A stretch of DNA of 64,000 nucleotides from Hymenobacter cavernae (GTDB lineage Bacteria > Bacteroidota > Bacteroidia > Cytophagales > Hymenobacteraceae): contig NZ_BMHT01000004.1 in the NCBI RefSeq assembly GCF_014641455.1, forward strand, positions 579,653 to 643,652. Reading direction: 5' to 3'. How positions within the stretch are numbered: the first letter of the stretch is position 1; each line of letters starts with the position of its first letter. Below are positions 17,308 to 26,084 of this stretch, piece after piece. The position numbers and the translations under genes were made by a program. The notes under the pieces were generated by a model. It searched no databases. It was given only the letters and a program-made list of their open reading frames with translations, and was not told where the DNA came from.

Positions 17308-19461
17308 ATGAAACGCCCTTTCGCCCTATTGCTTCTGCTGCTTAGCACGTTGGTGCTAACTGCGCCTGCCACGGCCAAGCCGCCTAAAAAAGAGCCGTAC
17401 AGCGCCTATTTGTTCGCCTATTTCACCGGCAACGACAAAAACGAGGAAGCTATCCGCTTTGCCCTGAGCAACGACGGCTACCACTACGTGGCCCTGAATG
17501 GCAACCGGCCGGTCATCAGCTCGGCCGCCATCAGCGAAACCGGTGGGGTGCGCGACCCGCACATTCTGCGCGGCGCCGACGGCAAAACGTTCTACATGGT
17601 AGCTACCGACATGGTATCGGCCAAGGGCTGGAGCTCCAACCGCGCCATGGTGCTGCTGCGCTCTACTGACCTGATTACCTGGAAGTCCAGCATTGTCAAC
17701 ATCCAGAAGAAGTACCGCGGCCAGGAAGACTTGCAGCGGGTGTGGGCTCCGCAAACCATTTATGATGCGAAAGCCAGGAAGTACATGGTGTACTTCTCGA
17801 TGAAGCACGGCAAAGACCCCGACAAGATCTACTACGCTTACGCCAACAAGGACTTTACCGACTTAGAAGGCGAGCCGAAGCAGCTGTTTTTCAGTCCTAC
17901 CAACGGGTCCTGCATCGACGGCGACATTGTGCAGAAAGACGGCAGAAACTATTTGTTTTTCAAGACGGAAGGCCAGGGCAACGGCATCAAGATAGCCGTA
18001 TCGGACAAGCTCACGGGAGGCTACGTGCTGCAAGACAAGTACGTGCAGCAAACTACCGACCCCGTGGAAGGCGCGGGCACCTTCAAGCTCAATAACTCCG
18101 ACGACTACATCCTGATGTACGACGTGTACACCAAGGGCAACTATCAGTTCACGCGTACCCACGACTTGCAGCACTTCACGGTGGTAGACAGCGAAGTGAG
18201 CATGAACTTCCACCCCCGGCACGGCACCGTGCTGCCCATCACGGCCACTGAAGCCGCGCGCCTGGCCGCCCGCTGGCTAGCGCCAACTGATGTGCTGCCG
18301 ACCGCGCAAAACCTAGCTATTCGGAAGAACAATACCGTCGTGGATAGCCTAGGTGGGAAGGTGTCTTTCTTCGTGAAGCCGGGCACTAATCTTAAATCGT
18401 TTGATCCAGCTTTCGCCACCTTTTCTGGGGTGACGGTGGCACCCACCGGCGCCCAGGATTTCACCAAAGGACCCGTGCGCTACACCGTGAGCGTGGGTAG
18501 CCGCAAGCAGGCGATAGATATTCAGGTCACCGACCCACACAACCCGGTTTTGAGCGGCTACTACGCCGACCCGGATATTCTGTACTCGCAAAAAACCGGC
18601 AAGTTTTACCTCTACCCCACCAGCGACGGATTCACCGGCTGGTCGGGCACGTACTTCAAGACGTTTTCTTCCAATGACCTGGTGAACTGGAAGGATGAGG
18701 GCGTGATTCTGGATCTGCCCAAAGACGTGAGTTGGGAAAAAACCCGGGCCTGGGCGCCGACCATCATCGAGCAAAAGACGGCCAGCGGCTATAAGTACGC
18801 CTATTATTTTTGCGCGGGCGCCAAGATCGGAGTAGCACTGGCCGATAATCCGACCGGCCCGTTTGTCGACTCTGGCAAGCCTCTGCTCGACCAACGGCCC
18901 GAAGGCGTAAAAGGTGGCCAGCAGATTGACCCGGCCGTGTTCCGCGACCCGCAATCCGGCAAGCTCTACCTCTACTGGGGCAACGGCTACCTAGCTTGCG
19001 CGGAGCTGAACGACGACCTGGTGTCGCTGAAGCCCGGCACCACGCGCGTGCTGACGCCGGACAACACCTTCCGCGAGGGCGTTTACGTGCTGTTCCGCAA
19101 CGGGACGTACTACTTTATGTGGAGCGAAAACGACACCCGCGACCCTGACTATCGGGTGCGCTATGGCACGGCCACTTCTCCCCTAGGTCCGATTAAGGTG
19201 CCAGCCAACAACTTAGTAATCAACAAGGATGCAGCGGCGGGCATCTACGCCACCGGCCACAACTCCGTCATTCAGATTCCCGGCCGCGACGAGTGGTACT
19301 TGGTGTATCACCGCTTCACCTACCCCAAGGGCATCACGATGGGCCGGGCCGCTGGCTACCACCGCGAAGTGTGCATCGACAAGCTGGAGTTTAACCCCGA
19401 CGGCAGCATCAAGCCCGTGACTCCTACCCACGCCGGCATTCAGCCGGTTAAGCTGAAGTAA
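17308..19461 (+). CDS. Secreted protein with two GH43 domains, 717 aa
   Basis: Signal peptide at residues 1-23 (ATG 17308; the TTG three bases upstream is less likely). The first domain (~30-310) begins AYLFAYFTGNDKNEEAIRFALS and carries GGVRDPHILRGADGKTFYMV (Asp of RDP as base) and IDGDIVQKDGRNYLFFKTEG. A ~90-residue linker/beta domain follows. The second domain (~410-700) has NPVLSGYYADPDILYS (base Asp), GGQQIDPAVFRDPQSGKLYLYWG and FREGVYVLFRNGTYYFMWSE (acid Glu). Such enzymes are mostly alpha-L-arabinofuranosidases or beta-xylosidases; in this PUL arabinofuranosidase is favoured. Both domains keep their acidic residues, so both may be active. Confidence 0.9.
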   Translation: MKRPFALLLLLLSTLVLTAPATAKPPKKEPYSAYLFAYFTGNDKNEEAIRFALSNDGYHYVALNGNRPVISSAAISETGGVRDPHILRGADGKTFYMVATDMVSAKGWSSNRAMVLLRSTDLITWKSSIVNIQKKYRGQEDLQRVWAPQTIYDAKARKYMVYFSMKHGKDPDKIYYAYANKDFTDLEGEPKQLFFSPTNGSCIDGDIVQKDGRNYLFFKTEGQGNGIKIAVSDKLTGGYVLQDKYVQQTTDPVEGAGTFKLNNSDDYILMYDVYTKGNYQFTRTHDLQHFTVVDSEVSMNFHPRHGTVLPITATEAARLAARWLAPTDVLPTAQNLAIRKNNTVVDSLGGKVSFFVKPGTNLKSFDPAFATFSGVTVAPTGAQDFTKGPVRYTVSVGSRKQAIDIQVTDPHNPVLSGYYADPDILYSQKTGKFYLYPTSDGFTGWSGTYFKTFSSNDLVNWKDEGVILDLPKDVSWEKTRAWAPTIIEQKTASGYKYAYYFCAGAKIGVALADNPTGPFVDSGKPLLDQRPEGVKGGQQIDPAVFRDPQSGKLYLYWGNGYLACAELNDDLVSLKPGTTRVLTPDNTFREGVYVLFRNGTYYFMWSENDTRDPDYRVRYGTATSPLGPIKVPANNLVINKDAAAGIYATGHNSVIQIPGRDEWYLVYHRFTYPKGITMGRAAGYHREVCIDKLEFNPDGSIKPVTPTHAGIQPVKLK

Positions 19462-19512
19462 CGCTTTCTTTGCGTGCGAATTACCTTTCCTCCTACTACC
19501 TAGGTCGGCTCC

Positions 19513-20685
19513 ATGATAAACCCTAAGCATCTGTTAACCGCCACGCTGATAGCCCTTGTTGGTCTGCTGGACACTGGCTGCACTACTTCCAAAACCTCCA
19601 ATGCTGGCACCGGAAAAGCCTTGCCGAAGAAAGAGGAAGTGCTGCCGCTCATCACCAAAGTGAACGACCATTGGCAGGCCGAACACCCGCCGCAGCAGCG
19701 CGCTTTTTGGGATGTAGCGGCTTACCAGACCGGCAACATGGCCGCCTATGCCGTAACCAAAAACGACAAATACCGGCAGTACGCCGAAGACTGGGCCGTG
19801 CATAACAACTGGAAAGGCGCCACCACCGACGACAAGTCGGCCTGGAAGTACAAGTATGGCGAAACGCCTGACTACGTGCTGTTTGGTGATTGGCAGATTT
19901 GCTTTCAAACCTACATCGACCTGTACAACCTCAAGCCGGAGCCCCAGCGCATTGCCCGTGCCCGCGAGGTGATGGAGTACGAAATGAGCACCAACCAGAA
20001 CGACTACTGGTGGTGGGCCGATGGCCTCTACATGGTGATGCCGGTGATGACCAAGCTCTACAAGGTGACGGGCAATCCGCAGTACCTGGAAAAGCTGCAC
20101 GAGTACTTCAGCTACGCCAACAGCATCATGTACGACTCCGAAACGGGCCTGTACTACCGCGACGCCAAGTACGTGTACCCGCAGCACAAGTCGGCAAACG
20201 GCAAAAAGGATTTCTGGGCCCGCGGCGACGGTTGGGTGCTGGCGGGCCTGGCCAAAGTGCTCCAGGATCTGCCGGCCGACGCCCCGCACCGCGCCGAATA
20301 CCTGAGCAAGTACCTAGGTCTGGCTGCCGCCATCAAAAAGGCCCAGCAACCCGAAGGCTACTGGACGCGCAGCCTCCTCGACCCGCAGCACGCGCCCGGC
20401 CCCGAAACCAGCGGCACCGCCTTCTACACCTACGGCCTGCTCTGGGGCATCAACCACGGCGTGCTCAACAAAAAAGACTACCTGCCGACGGTGCAGCGCG
20501 CCTGGCAGTATCTCACGACCAACGCCTTGCAGCCCGACGGTACCATCGGCTATGTGCAGCCCATCGGGGAGAAAGCCATTCCCGGCCAGGTGGTCGACAA
20601 AAATTCGACGGCCAATTTTGGGGTGGGTGCTTTCCTGTTGGCGGCCAGCGAGATGTACCGCTACCTGGACAAACCTAGGTCGTGA
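19513..20685 (+). CDS. GH105 unsaturated uronyl hydrolase, 390 aa
   Basis: It should cleave unsaturated galacturonyl or glucuronyl residues left by lyases, or related terminal uronic acids. The N-terminus has a hydrophobic stretch and Cys23 (LDTGC), an imperfect lipobox, so it is probably exported. The (alpha/alpha)6 barrel has FGDWQICFQTYIDLY, WWWADGLYMVMPVM with the likely catalytic Asp170, and DFWARGDGWVLAGLAKVLQDLP. The end of the domain has NSTANFGVGAFLLAASEMYRY, typical of GH88/105. It is the last gene of the PUL and ends KPRS across an ACCTAGGT in the Pro-Arg phase. Confidence 0.9.
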   Translation: MINPKHLLTATLIALVGLLDTGCTTSKTSNAGTGKALPKKEEVLPLITKVNDHWQAEHPPQQRAFWDVAAYQTGNMAAYAVTKNDKYRQYAEDWAVHNNWKGATTDDKSAWKYKYGETPDYVLFGDWQICFQTYIDLYNLKPEPQRIARAREVMEYEMSTNQNDYWWWADGLYMVMPVMTKLYKVTGNPQYLEKLHEYFSYANSIMYDSETGLYYRDAKYVYPQHKSANGKKDFWARGDGWVLAGLAKVLQDLPADAPHRAEYLSKYLGLAAAIKKAQQPEGYWTRSLLDPQHAPGPETSGTAFYTYGLLWGINHGVLNKKDYLPTVQRAWQYLTTNALQPDGTIGYVQPIGEKAIPGQVVDKNSTANFGVGAFLLAASEMYRYLDKPRS

Positions 20686-20915
20686 TGCTAACTCCGTAGC
20701 TGGCACGAGCAAGTAATTACTGGCTTTGTTCGACTGCTCGCTTCCACGGCAGTGGCGACAACGGCAACACCAAGCGAGTAGGATGTGGTAACCTAGGTTC
20801 TGCTCTACGAACTTGTTGGCACTGACGGCGGAGAGGCGGAAAGGAATATAGCGTCAGGCCCAACAACACAAGACGGGCTGGCAAGAATGCACCAAGCGTT
20901 AGGAAACCAGCAAGG
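20686..20915. other. Gap after the PUL with second copy of the dispersed repeat
   Basis: No gene. It contains ACCTAGGT at 20791-20798 and the ~85-bp repeat copy at 20830-20917, whose right end runs into the last codons of the DUF2256 gene. No clear terminator hairpin for the PUL was seen. Confidence 0.5.
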
Positions 20916-20917
20916 CT
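20830..20917. repeat. Dispersed ~85-bp repeat, copy B
   Basis: Matches 748-838 (about 13 differences in ~75 aligned bases). If copy A carries the promoter of the 355-744 gene, copy B may be the 5' relic of a lost paralogue, since no related gene lies beside it. Confidence 0.65.
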
Positions 20918-21089
20918 AGCTGCCGGCGGACGGCGCTGTTTGCGACCTAGGTTTGTTGCGCTGGCACTTTTCGCCGCAATACTTCACCTCGTCCCAGCAG
21001 TTGCGCCACTTCTTACGGTAGGCAAACGGCCGGCCGCAGGTCAGGCACAGCTTGGTGGGCAGGGTCGTTTTGGTGAAGCGGGACATCAT
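20916..21089 (-). CDS. DUF2256 zinc-ribbon small protein, 57 aa
   Basis: Translated by hand: ATG at 21089 (or the adjacent ATG at 21086), TAG at 20916-20918. The protein contains LCLTCGRPFAYRKKWRN, then CWDEVKYCGEKCQRN, a Cys-x2-Cys...Cys-x3-Cys zinc-ribbon layout with the RPFxxRKKW and VKYC blocks characteristic of DUF2256. This family is small, basic and of unknown function. The tail carries an ACCTAGGT in the Pro-Arg phase. Its last codons overlap the end of the dispersed repeat, so the C-terminus may have been altered by that element. Confidence 0.85.
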   Translation of the reverse strand: MMSRFTKTTLPTKLCLTCGRPFAYRKKWRNCWDEVKYCGEKCQRNKPRSQTAPSAGS

Positions 21090-21132
21090 TGGCTAAGAAG
21101 TTATCCAACTAGGTAAAAACAAAATTCAGTCT

Positions 21133-21159
21133 GTCATTTCTCCCGTTGGTCGAAATGAC
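21133..21159. repeat. GTCATTTC-type palindromic repeat unit
   Basis: GTCATTTC and GAAATGAC flank TCCCGTTGGTC. It is the reverse complement of the unit in the loop of the inverted repeat at 29391-29538 and related to units at 24787 and 44634. It lies between the DUF2256 gene and the LytTR pseudogene. Confidence 0.65.
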
Positions 21160-21241
21160 TCCTAATTTGATAAGGTCTTACAAGCTAGGTATTGCTGACA
21201 ACCAGCGAGTTTAGCCTTGGTTCGACTCCTGAACGCAACCT

Positions 21242-22025
21242 TTACTCCAGCCAGCGTTTTAAGATGGGGGTCCGGTCGCGACTCACCAGGATTTCCTCGG
21301 CTCGCGGGGGCCGCAGCTCGATTTTTAGCTTGCCGGCGAAGTAAGGATAGATTTTGTCGATGGCCTTGAGCGACACCAGGTACTGGCGGTTCAAGCGGAA
21401 AAACACGGCCGGGTCGAGCAGCGTCTCCAGCTTTTCCAGCTTGTGTTCGAGGGGAAACTTGCGGCCGTCGTGGCGCACCAGGTACACGAGTTCGTGCTGG
21501 GTAAAGCAGTAGGCAATTTCTTCCACCGCCACCGGTAGCAGCTGCTCCCCGGCCGTGACCAGGAAGCGCTGCCGGTAGCGCGGCTGGGTGGGCGCGAACT
21601 GCTCTAGCAGCTGCTGCACCTTCGCCAGCTGCGACTCTCCTCCCCGTAACTGTTCCTGTGGTGTGGTCTGGGCGAGCCAATACGCATGCTTTTCCAGCGC
21701 CCGGGCTAAGTCAGCGCCCTGGATGGGCTTGAGTAGATAGTCGAGGCTAAGCAGCGTAAAAGCCTTCAGCGCATACTCGTCGAAGCTGGTAGTGATAGAT
21801 GATGGGCGCGCGCACGGCTACCGCGTCGTATATCTCAAAGCTCAATCCGTCGGAAAGTTGAATGTCGGAGAAAATTAAGTCGGGCGCCGGATTCGTACCT
21901 AGCCAATGGATGGCCTCGGCCACGCTGGGCAGCACGGCAATGACTTCGACCGTCGGATGCTTGCGCAGGAGCAGTTGCAGGTGCTCCACCGCCAGGTACT
22001 CGTCTTCAATGATGAGGGTGCGCAT
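21242..22025 (-). pseudogene. LytTR-family response regulator with a single-base frameshift
   Basis: The N-terminal frame (ATG 22023-22025) is a receiver: LIIEDEYLAVEHLQLLL, then FSDIQLSDGLSFEIY with the phospho-acceptor Asp. The C-terminal frame (to TAA at 21242-21244) is a LytTR DNA-binding domain with FFRLNRQYLVSLKAI. The two frames differ by one base and the total length is 784 nt, one over a multiple of three. Removing the T at 21796 (+ strand) restores PIIFTTSFDEYALKAF, followed by the conserved LKPI lysine region. So the gene is either a recent pseudogene or carries a sequencing error. It overlaps the stop of the upstream kinase remnant (TAATG), as expected of an operon. Confidence 0.85.
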
Positions 22026-22105
22026 TAGGCGGGTAGTAAGGGCAGGGTAACTTTAAACTCACTACCCCGATTCTCGATAATAACCCCGCCCCGTACACTG
22101 CCCCG
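22025..22105 (-). pseudogene. C-terminal remnant of a histidine kinase
   Basis: Reading left from ~22105, the frame gives VRGGVIIENRGSEFKVTLPLLPA and a TAA that overlaps the start of the LytTR regulator. The ending resembles the last strand of kinase ATPase domains (GSxFxVTLPL), and a LytS-type kinase is the usual partner of LytTR regulators. Upstream of ~22088 the DNA becomes alcohol dehydrogenase coding on the other strand, so only about 25 residues of the kinase survive. Confidence 0.55.
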
Positions 22106-22120
22106 CGGAAGAACGAAATC

Positions 22121-23143
22121 GTGGTGAAGAACCACGCCGTGGCCATCAATCCACTGTACTGGATGAAGCAGGTTGGCGGCAACTTTATGTACGGCTGGCT
22201 TAAGTACCCCTTCGTCTTGGGCAGCGACCTGGCCGGGGAGGTGGTGGGAGTCGGCGCCAGCGTCTCGCGCTTTAAGGTCGGCGACCGGGTGATTGGTCAG
22301 GCCGTGGGCATGGATAAAAAGCGCAACAGATCGGCGGAAGGTGCCTTTCAGGAGTACACCGTGCTGCTCGCTCACATGGCCGCGCCCATCCCCGACAGCC
22401 TAGCCTATGAAAGGGCCGCTGTTTTGCCGCTGGGGTTATCTACCGCTGCCTGCGGGTTATTCGAAAAAGACCAGCTGGCGCTCAACCATCCTTCTGCCAA
22501 CCCCAAACCCACGGGTAAAACGTTGCTCATCTGGGGTGGCTCGACGAGCGTGGGCAGCAGCGCCATTCAGCTCGCCGTGGCCGCTGGCTACGAGGTGATT
22601 ACCACCTGCTTGCCCCGTAATTTTGACTACGTAAAAAAGCTAGGTGCAAGTCAGGCTTTCGACTACAACAGCCCGACCGTGGTGTCCGACATCAGCAAGG
22701 CGTTCCAGGGTAAGACGAGCGCCGGCGCGCTGGCCATCGGCCAAGGCTCGACTGAGGCTTGCCTGGACATCTTGCCTGCCTGCCAGGGCAACAAGTTTGT
22801 TTCTATTGCCTCATTCCCCATCGATTTTCAGCAGTTCACGCAGGGCTTGCCGATCTTGCAGTTCCTGCGCCAGGTCCCGAAGATTGTTGGATTCATCGTG
22901 TCGATGCTGTTTAAAGCCCGCACGCGGCGCATCGGCACGAACTTTATCTTTGGCACGACGCTCATGAACAACGAAGTTAGCCAACTTATTTACGCCGACT
23001 TCCTGCCCCGCGCCTTGGCAGAGGGCCAATTCGTTGCTACCCCGGCGCCGCATGTTATTGGCAAGCACCTAGGTTTTTTGCAAGCTGCTCTGGATGCCCA
23101 ACGCCAAGGCGTATCTGCCCAGAAAGTGGTTGTCTCGCTATAA
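22121..23143 (+). CDS. Zinc-type alcohol dehydrogenase / quinone oxidoreductase-like protein, N-terminally truncated
   Basis: A medium-chain dehydrogenase-like protein: GroES-like domain (KNHAVAINPLYWMKQ, LGSDLAGEVVGVGASVSRFKVGDRV), then a Rossmann domain (LLIWGGSTSVGSSAIQLAVAAGYEV). It lacks zinc-ligand cysteines, like the quinone-oxidoreductase branch. Relatives begin with an extra ~20-residue strand. Here the homologous reading runs back only to about 22088 (APYTAPRKNEIVV) and then meets the kinase remnant. The GTG at 22121 is the best remaining start, with GGAAG 13 bases upstream. It may be non-functional. The next gene starts 14 bases after its stop. Confidence 0.75.
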   Translation: MVKNHAVAINPLYWMKQVGGNFMYGWLKYPFVLGSDLAGEVVGVGASVSRFKVGDRVIGQAVGMDKKRNRSAEGAFQEYTVLLAHMAAPIPDSLAYERAAVLPLGLSTAACGLFEKDQLALNHPSANPKPTGKTLLIWGGSTSVGSSAIQLAVAAGYEVITTCLPRNFDYVKKLGASQAFDYNSPTVVSDISKAFQGKTSAGALAIGQGSTEACLDILPACQGNKFVSIASFPIDFQQFTQGLPILQFLRQVPKIVGFIVSMLFKARTRRIGTNFIFGTTLMNNEVSQLIYADFLPRALAEGQFVATPAPHVIGKHLGFLQAALDAQRQGVSAQKVVVSL

Positions 23144-23157
23144 GTATTGGTCATTCG

Positions 23158-23946
23158 ATGAGCTACTTCCTTTCCACACTGGTACTGCGCAACGCACCGC
23201 TCTATTACTTCGGCTGGGTTTGCTTGGTTGGGGCGCTGGCCTGCGCCGTGCTAATCCGAATCAGTAGCACTCGCGTAAGGGGCATCAACGCCTGGAGCAA
23301 GCCACTCAAGTTCTTCGTCTCCGTCAGCGTATTCTCCTGGACGCTAGGTTGGTACCTAGGCTACCTGGGTTCGCGGCCAGCCGTATCGATTTACACTTGG
23401 GTGGTAGTGGTGGCATTGGCTCTCGAACTGCTCTGGATTACTGGACAAGCCGCTCGCGGACAACGCTCACACTTCAACCTCAACTCAGCCTTCAACGCGG
23501 TGTTGTCGGCGTCGATGGGTGTGGTCGTTGTGGTTTTGATGTTGTGGACGGCCTATATCGGGCTGCTGTTTTGCCAGGCGCCGCTGCCGGACCTGCCGCC
23601 GGCTTATGCCTGGGCCATTCGGCTGGGCATCGGGCTGTTCGTGGTTTTTGCCTTGGAAGGTGGGCTGATGGCTTCGCGGCAGGCCCACACCGTGGGAGGC
23701 CGTGATGGCGGCCCTGGCCTGCCTGCCGTGGGCTGGAGCACCCGCCACGGCGACTTGCGCGTGGCTCATTTCCTTGGCATGCACGCCTTGCAGGTACTGC
23801 CGCTGCTGGCTTGGTACTGCCGGCTTAGCGTGTTGGGCACCGGGCTAGTGGCACTGCTCTACGGCGGGCTGGCGGTAGCGGTGCTCATTCTGGCGCTACA
23901 AGGTCGGCCGTTGCGCCGCCGTACGCCCGCTACTGCGCCCGCCTAG
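23158..23946 (+). CDS. Polytopic membrane protein of unknown function, 262 aa
   Basis: I do not recognise the family with certainty. The sequence has about seven hydrophobic segments (~15-35, 48-68, 77-95, 112-135, 150-168, 198-215, 222-245) and a basic tail (RPLRRRTPATAPA). A charged loop at ~175-195 includes RQAHTVGGRDGGPGLPAVGW. ATG 23158 follows the dehydrogenase stop by 14 bases, so they are probably cotranscribed. GC and codon use match the host. Confidence 0.75.
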   Translation: MSYFLSTLVLRNAPLYYFGWVCLVGALACAVLIRISSTRVRGINAWSKPLKFFVSVSVFSWTLGWYLGYLGSRPAVSIYTWVVVVALALELLWITGQAARGQRSHFNLNSAFNAVLSASMGVVVVVLMLWTAYIGLLFCQAPLPDLPPAYAWAIRLGIGLFVVFALEGGLMASRQAHTVGGRDGGPGLPAVGWSTRHGDLRVAHFLGMHALQVLPLLAWYCRLSVLGTGLVALLYGGLAVAVLILALQGRPLRRRTPATAPA

Positions 23947-24051
23947 CATCTTGCCTTATCCATTCGCCAAACTTTTAATCGAGGACAAGCTTACGTATTG
24001 GTTACAAAGCCCCGCTCATCCTAGGTGGCTAAGTCCACGTATCTTCGCCTC

Positions 24052-24780
24052 ATGTCTCACCCACGTACTTCCGATCCGCTCGGTCAGGCACTGCTTGCCT
24101 ACCAGCACGGCGACCGTCATGCTTTTGTTACGGTGCATTCCAGCGTTACCGAAGATGATCAGCTGCCCGCCAGCTACTTATACCGCACGCTTTGGGAAAT
24201 GCCCGAGCTAGAGCGCACCGCGCTGGAAGAGTGTCGCGGCCGCATCCTCGATGCCGGCGCCGGCGCCGGTGCCCACGCCCTGGAGCTGCAAAGCCGCGGG
24301 TTTGAGGTAAAAGCCATCGATGTATCGCCGGGCGCCGTGGAGGTGATGCAGGCGCGCGGCGTACGCGCAGTAGCCCGCCACGATATATTCGACGCGCCCG
24401 CCACCGACGAGCATTTCGATACCATCCTGATGTTGATGAATGGCCTAGGCTTAGTGGGCACGGTCGAAGGCCTGGAGAAATTCCTGATGCATGCCCGCGC
24501 CCTGCTCGCGCCCGGCGGCCAGATCCTGGCGACTTCCTCCGACATCAGCTACCTCTACGAAGACGAAGAAGGCGCCCTGGTGTTCAACCTCAACGGCCCG
24601 TACTACGGCGAGGTCGAATACACCATGACCTACAAAGACGAAATGGGACCCGGCTTCGCGTGGCTGTTCGCCGATCCTACCATCTTGCAGGATTACGCCG
24701 AAGCCGCCGGCTACGAGGTGGAGTTCCTGGAAGAAGACGACCAGCAGCAATACCTAGCCCGCCTGACCTTGCGAGCCTAG
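24052..24780 (+). CDS. Class I SAM-dependent methyltransferase, 242 aa
   Basis: Rossmann-type methyltransferase with motif I RILDAGAGAGAHALELQSRGFEVKAIDVSPGAVEVM (SAM-binding glycine loop and acidic end of strand 2), motif II-like FDTILMLMNGLGLVGTVEGLEKFL and a post-loop LLAPGGQILATSSD. Start chosen at ATG 24052; a GTG nine codons upstream is possible but overlaps a TATCTTCG motif at 24039-24046 that resembles a -7 promoter element. Substrate unknown; the Gly-Leu-Gly and EDEEGA segments resemble small-molecule methyltransferases. A 31-bp hairpin follows the stop. Confidence 0.85.
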   Translation: MSHPRTSDPLGQALLAYQHGDRHAFVTVHSSVTEDDQLPASYLYRTLWEMPELERTALEECRGRILDAGAGAGAHALELQSRGFEVKAIDVSPGAVEVMQARGVRAVARHDIFDAPATDEHFDTILMLMNGLGLVGTVEGLEKFLMHARALLAPGGQILATSSDISYLYEDEEGALVFNLNGPYYGEVEYTMTYKDEMGPGFAWLFADPTILQDYAEAAGYEVEFLEEDDQQQYLARLTLRA

Positions 24781-24786
24781 CCATCT

Positions 24787-24864
24787 GTCATTCCGAGCAG
24801 CGCGAGGAATCTGAGTTGGGTACCGAGGTATTTAACCCAGATTCCTCGCGCTGCTCGGAATGAC
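24787..24864. repeat. GTCATTCCGAGC-type inverted repeat, convergent gene terminator
   Basis: 31-bp arms at 24787-24817 and 24834-24864 with one mismatch; the arm begins GTCATTCCGAGCAGCGCGAG. It lies between the convergent methyltransferase and anmK genes, so it can terminate both. Same word family as 29391, 44601 and 21133. Confidence 0.8.
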
Positions 24865-24878
24865 AAAGGGTTTCTACC

Positions 24879-26084
24879 CTAAAACGCGAACGAGATTTTA
24901 CCCATCGACACGGCGGGGCTGCCCGGCTGGCTGGGTTCAGCGGCCGGGTTCCCGACCAGGCATTCATTCGCCAGCGTGGCAAACAACACCGCTTCTTTCG
25001 CATCGGGGTTGATACCTAGGTCGGCGGTGGTGCGGAACGTGAAATTTGGTAAACGCTTGCGTAGTGTGTTCATCACCAAGCTATTGTAAGTGCCGCCGCC
25101 GCTGGCGTAAATACCTAGGTTCGCAGCCGTAGGAACCACCGTGCAGCGCTCTACGGCCCGAATGATACCTTCGGCGCTGAACTGCGTGAGCGTGGCAAGC
25201 AAGTCGAAAGGGGAGAGGTCGGTGGCTTGGGCGCGCTGTTGGGCGGCGGTTACATACGCCTTACTGAACAGCTCCGGCCCCGTGGTTTTAGGAAAATCAG
25301 CAGCAAAGAAAGGATGAGCGAGCAAGGCCGCGAGCAGCGCTTCGTGCACGCGGCCCTGCGCAGCCAGGTCGCCGTTGGTGTCGAAGCTCTGTTTGGGAAA
25401 GAATTGCCGGGTGAAGGCGTCGAGCAACGTGTTGCCGGGGCCTACATCTGTGGCAAAAACTTTAGCTGTATCGAGTGAGCCGGGCAGGTAGGTGAAGTTG
25501 GCAATGCCACCCAGGTTCAGCAAAATCCGGTCCTCACCAGCTTGCGACAACAGCAGGTAGTCGCCGTAAGCTGCCAACGGCGCGCCTTCGCCACCCGCAG
25601 CGGCGTGCTTCTGCCGGAAGTCGCTGATCGTCAGGATGCCAGTACGTACAGCTAGATGGTCGCCGTCGCCGATTTGCAGCGTGGCATTCGGGAAATCGGG
25701 GCGGCCGTGTTGGCGCTGGGGGGCGTGAAACACCGTTTGGCCGTGGCTGGCAATACAATCCACTTCAGCAGGGGCTAGGTGCCAGTCGCGCAGGCAGGCC
25801 AGCACCATATCCGCGTGCAACAAGCCAATCCAGGGATTAAGCAGGCAAAGCTGCTCGAAGTCGATTTGCGATTTGGCAAATACGCGCCGGATTTCGGCTT
25901 TAACTTCTTCAGTATACGGCACCGTCGCAAACTGCTCCACTTGCACCTTTGTGGCAGTGCCGCTGCCCATGAAGCGGCATAGCGCCACATCCAGCCCATC
26001 AAGCGAAGTGCCCGACATCAGGCCGATGATGCGCCGTTCCGGCTTCTGCGCAATGGTGACGAGATGGTGCAGGTTTGGATTCAT
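24879..26084 (-). CDS. anmK: Anhydro-N-acetylmuramic acid kinase
   Basis: Phosphorylates and opens 1,6-anhydro-MurNAc recovered from peptidoglycan, giving MurNAc-6-phosphate for cell-wall recycling in the cytosol. Family landmarks are the N-terminal IGLMSGTSLDGLDVALCRF (P-loop-like), DCIASHGQTVFH, LQIGDGDHLA, LLNLGGIANFTYLPG, ATDVGPGNTLLDAF and YASGGGTYNSLV. Length (401 aa) is near the usual ~370-390, with a short C-terminal extension. An ATG at 26084 gives a normal start. Two ACCTAGGT sites occur in it. No other recycling genes lie nearby. Confidence 0.95.
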   Translation of the reverse strand: MNPNLHHLVTIAQKPERRIIGLMSGTSLDGLDVALCRFMGSGTATKVQVEQFATVPYTEEVKAEIRRVFAKSQIDFEQLCLLNPWIGLLHADMVLACLRDWHLAPAEVDCIASHGQTVFHAPQRQHGRPDFPNATLQIGDGDHLAVRTGILTISDFRQKHAAAGGEGAPLAAYGDYLLLSQAGEDRILLNLGGIANFTYLPGSLDTAKVFATDVGPGNTLLDAFTRQFFPKQSFDTNGDLAAQGRVHEALLAALLAHPFFAADFPKTTGPELFSKAYVTAAQQRAQATDLSPFDLLATLTQFSAEGIIRAVERCTVVPTAANLGIYASGGGTYNSLVMNTLRKRLPNFTFRTTADLGINPDAKEAVLFATLANECLVGNPAAEPSQPGSPAVSMGKISFAF

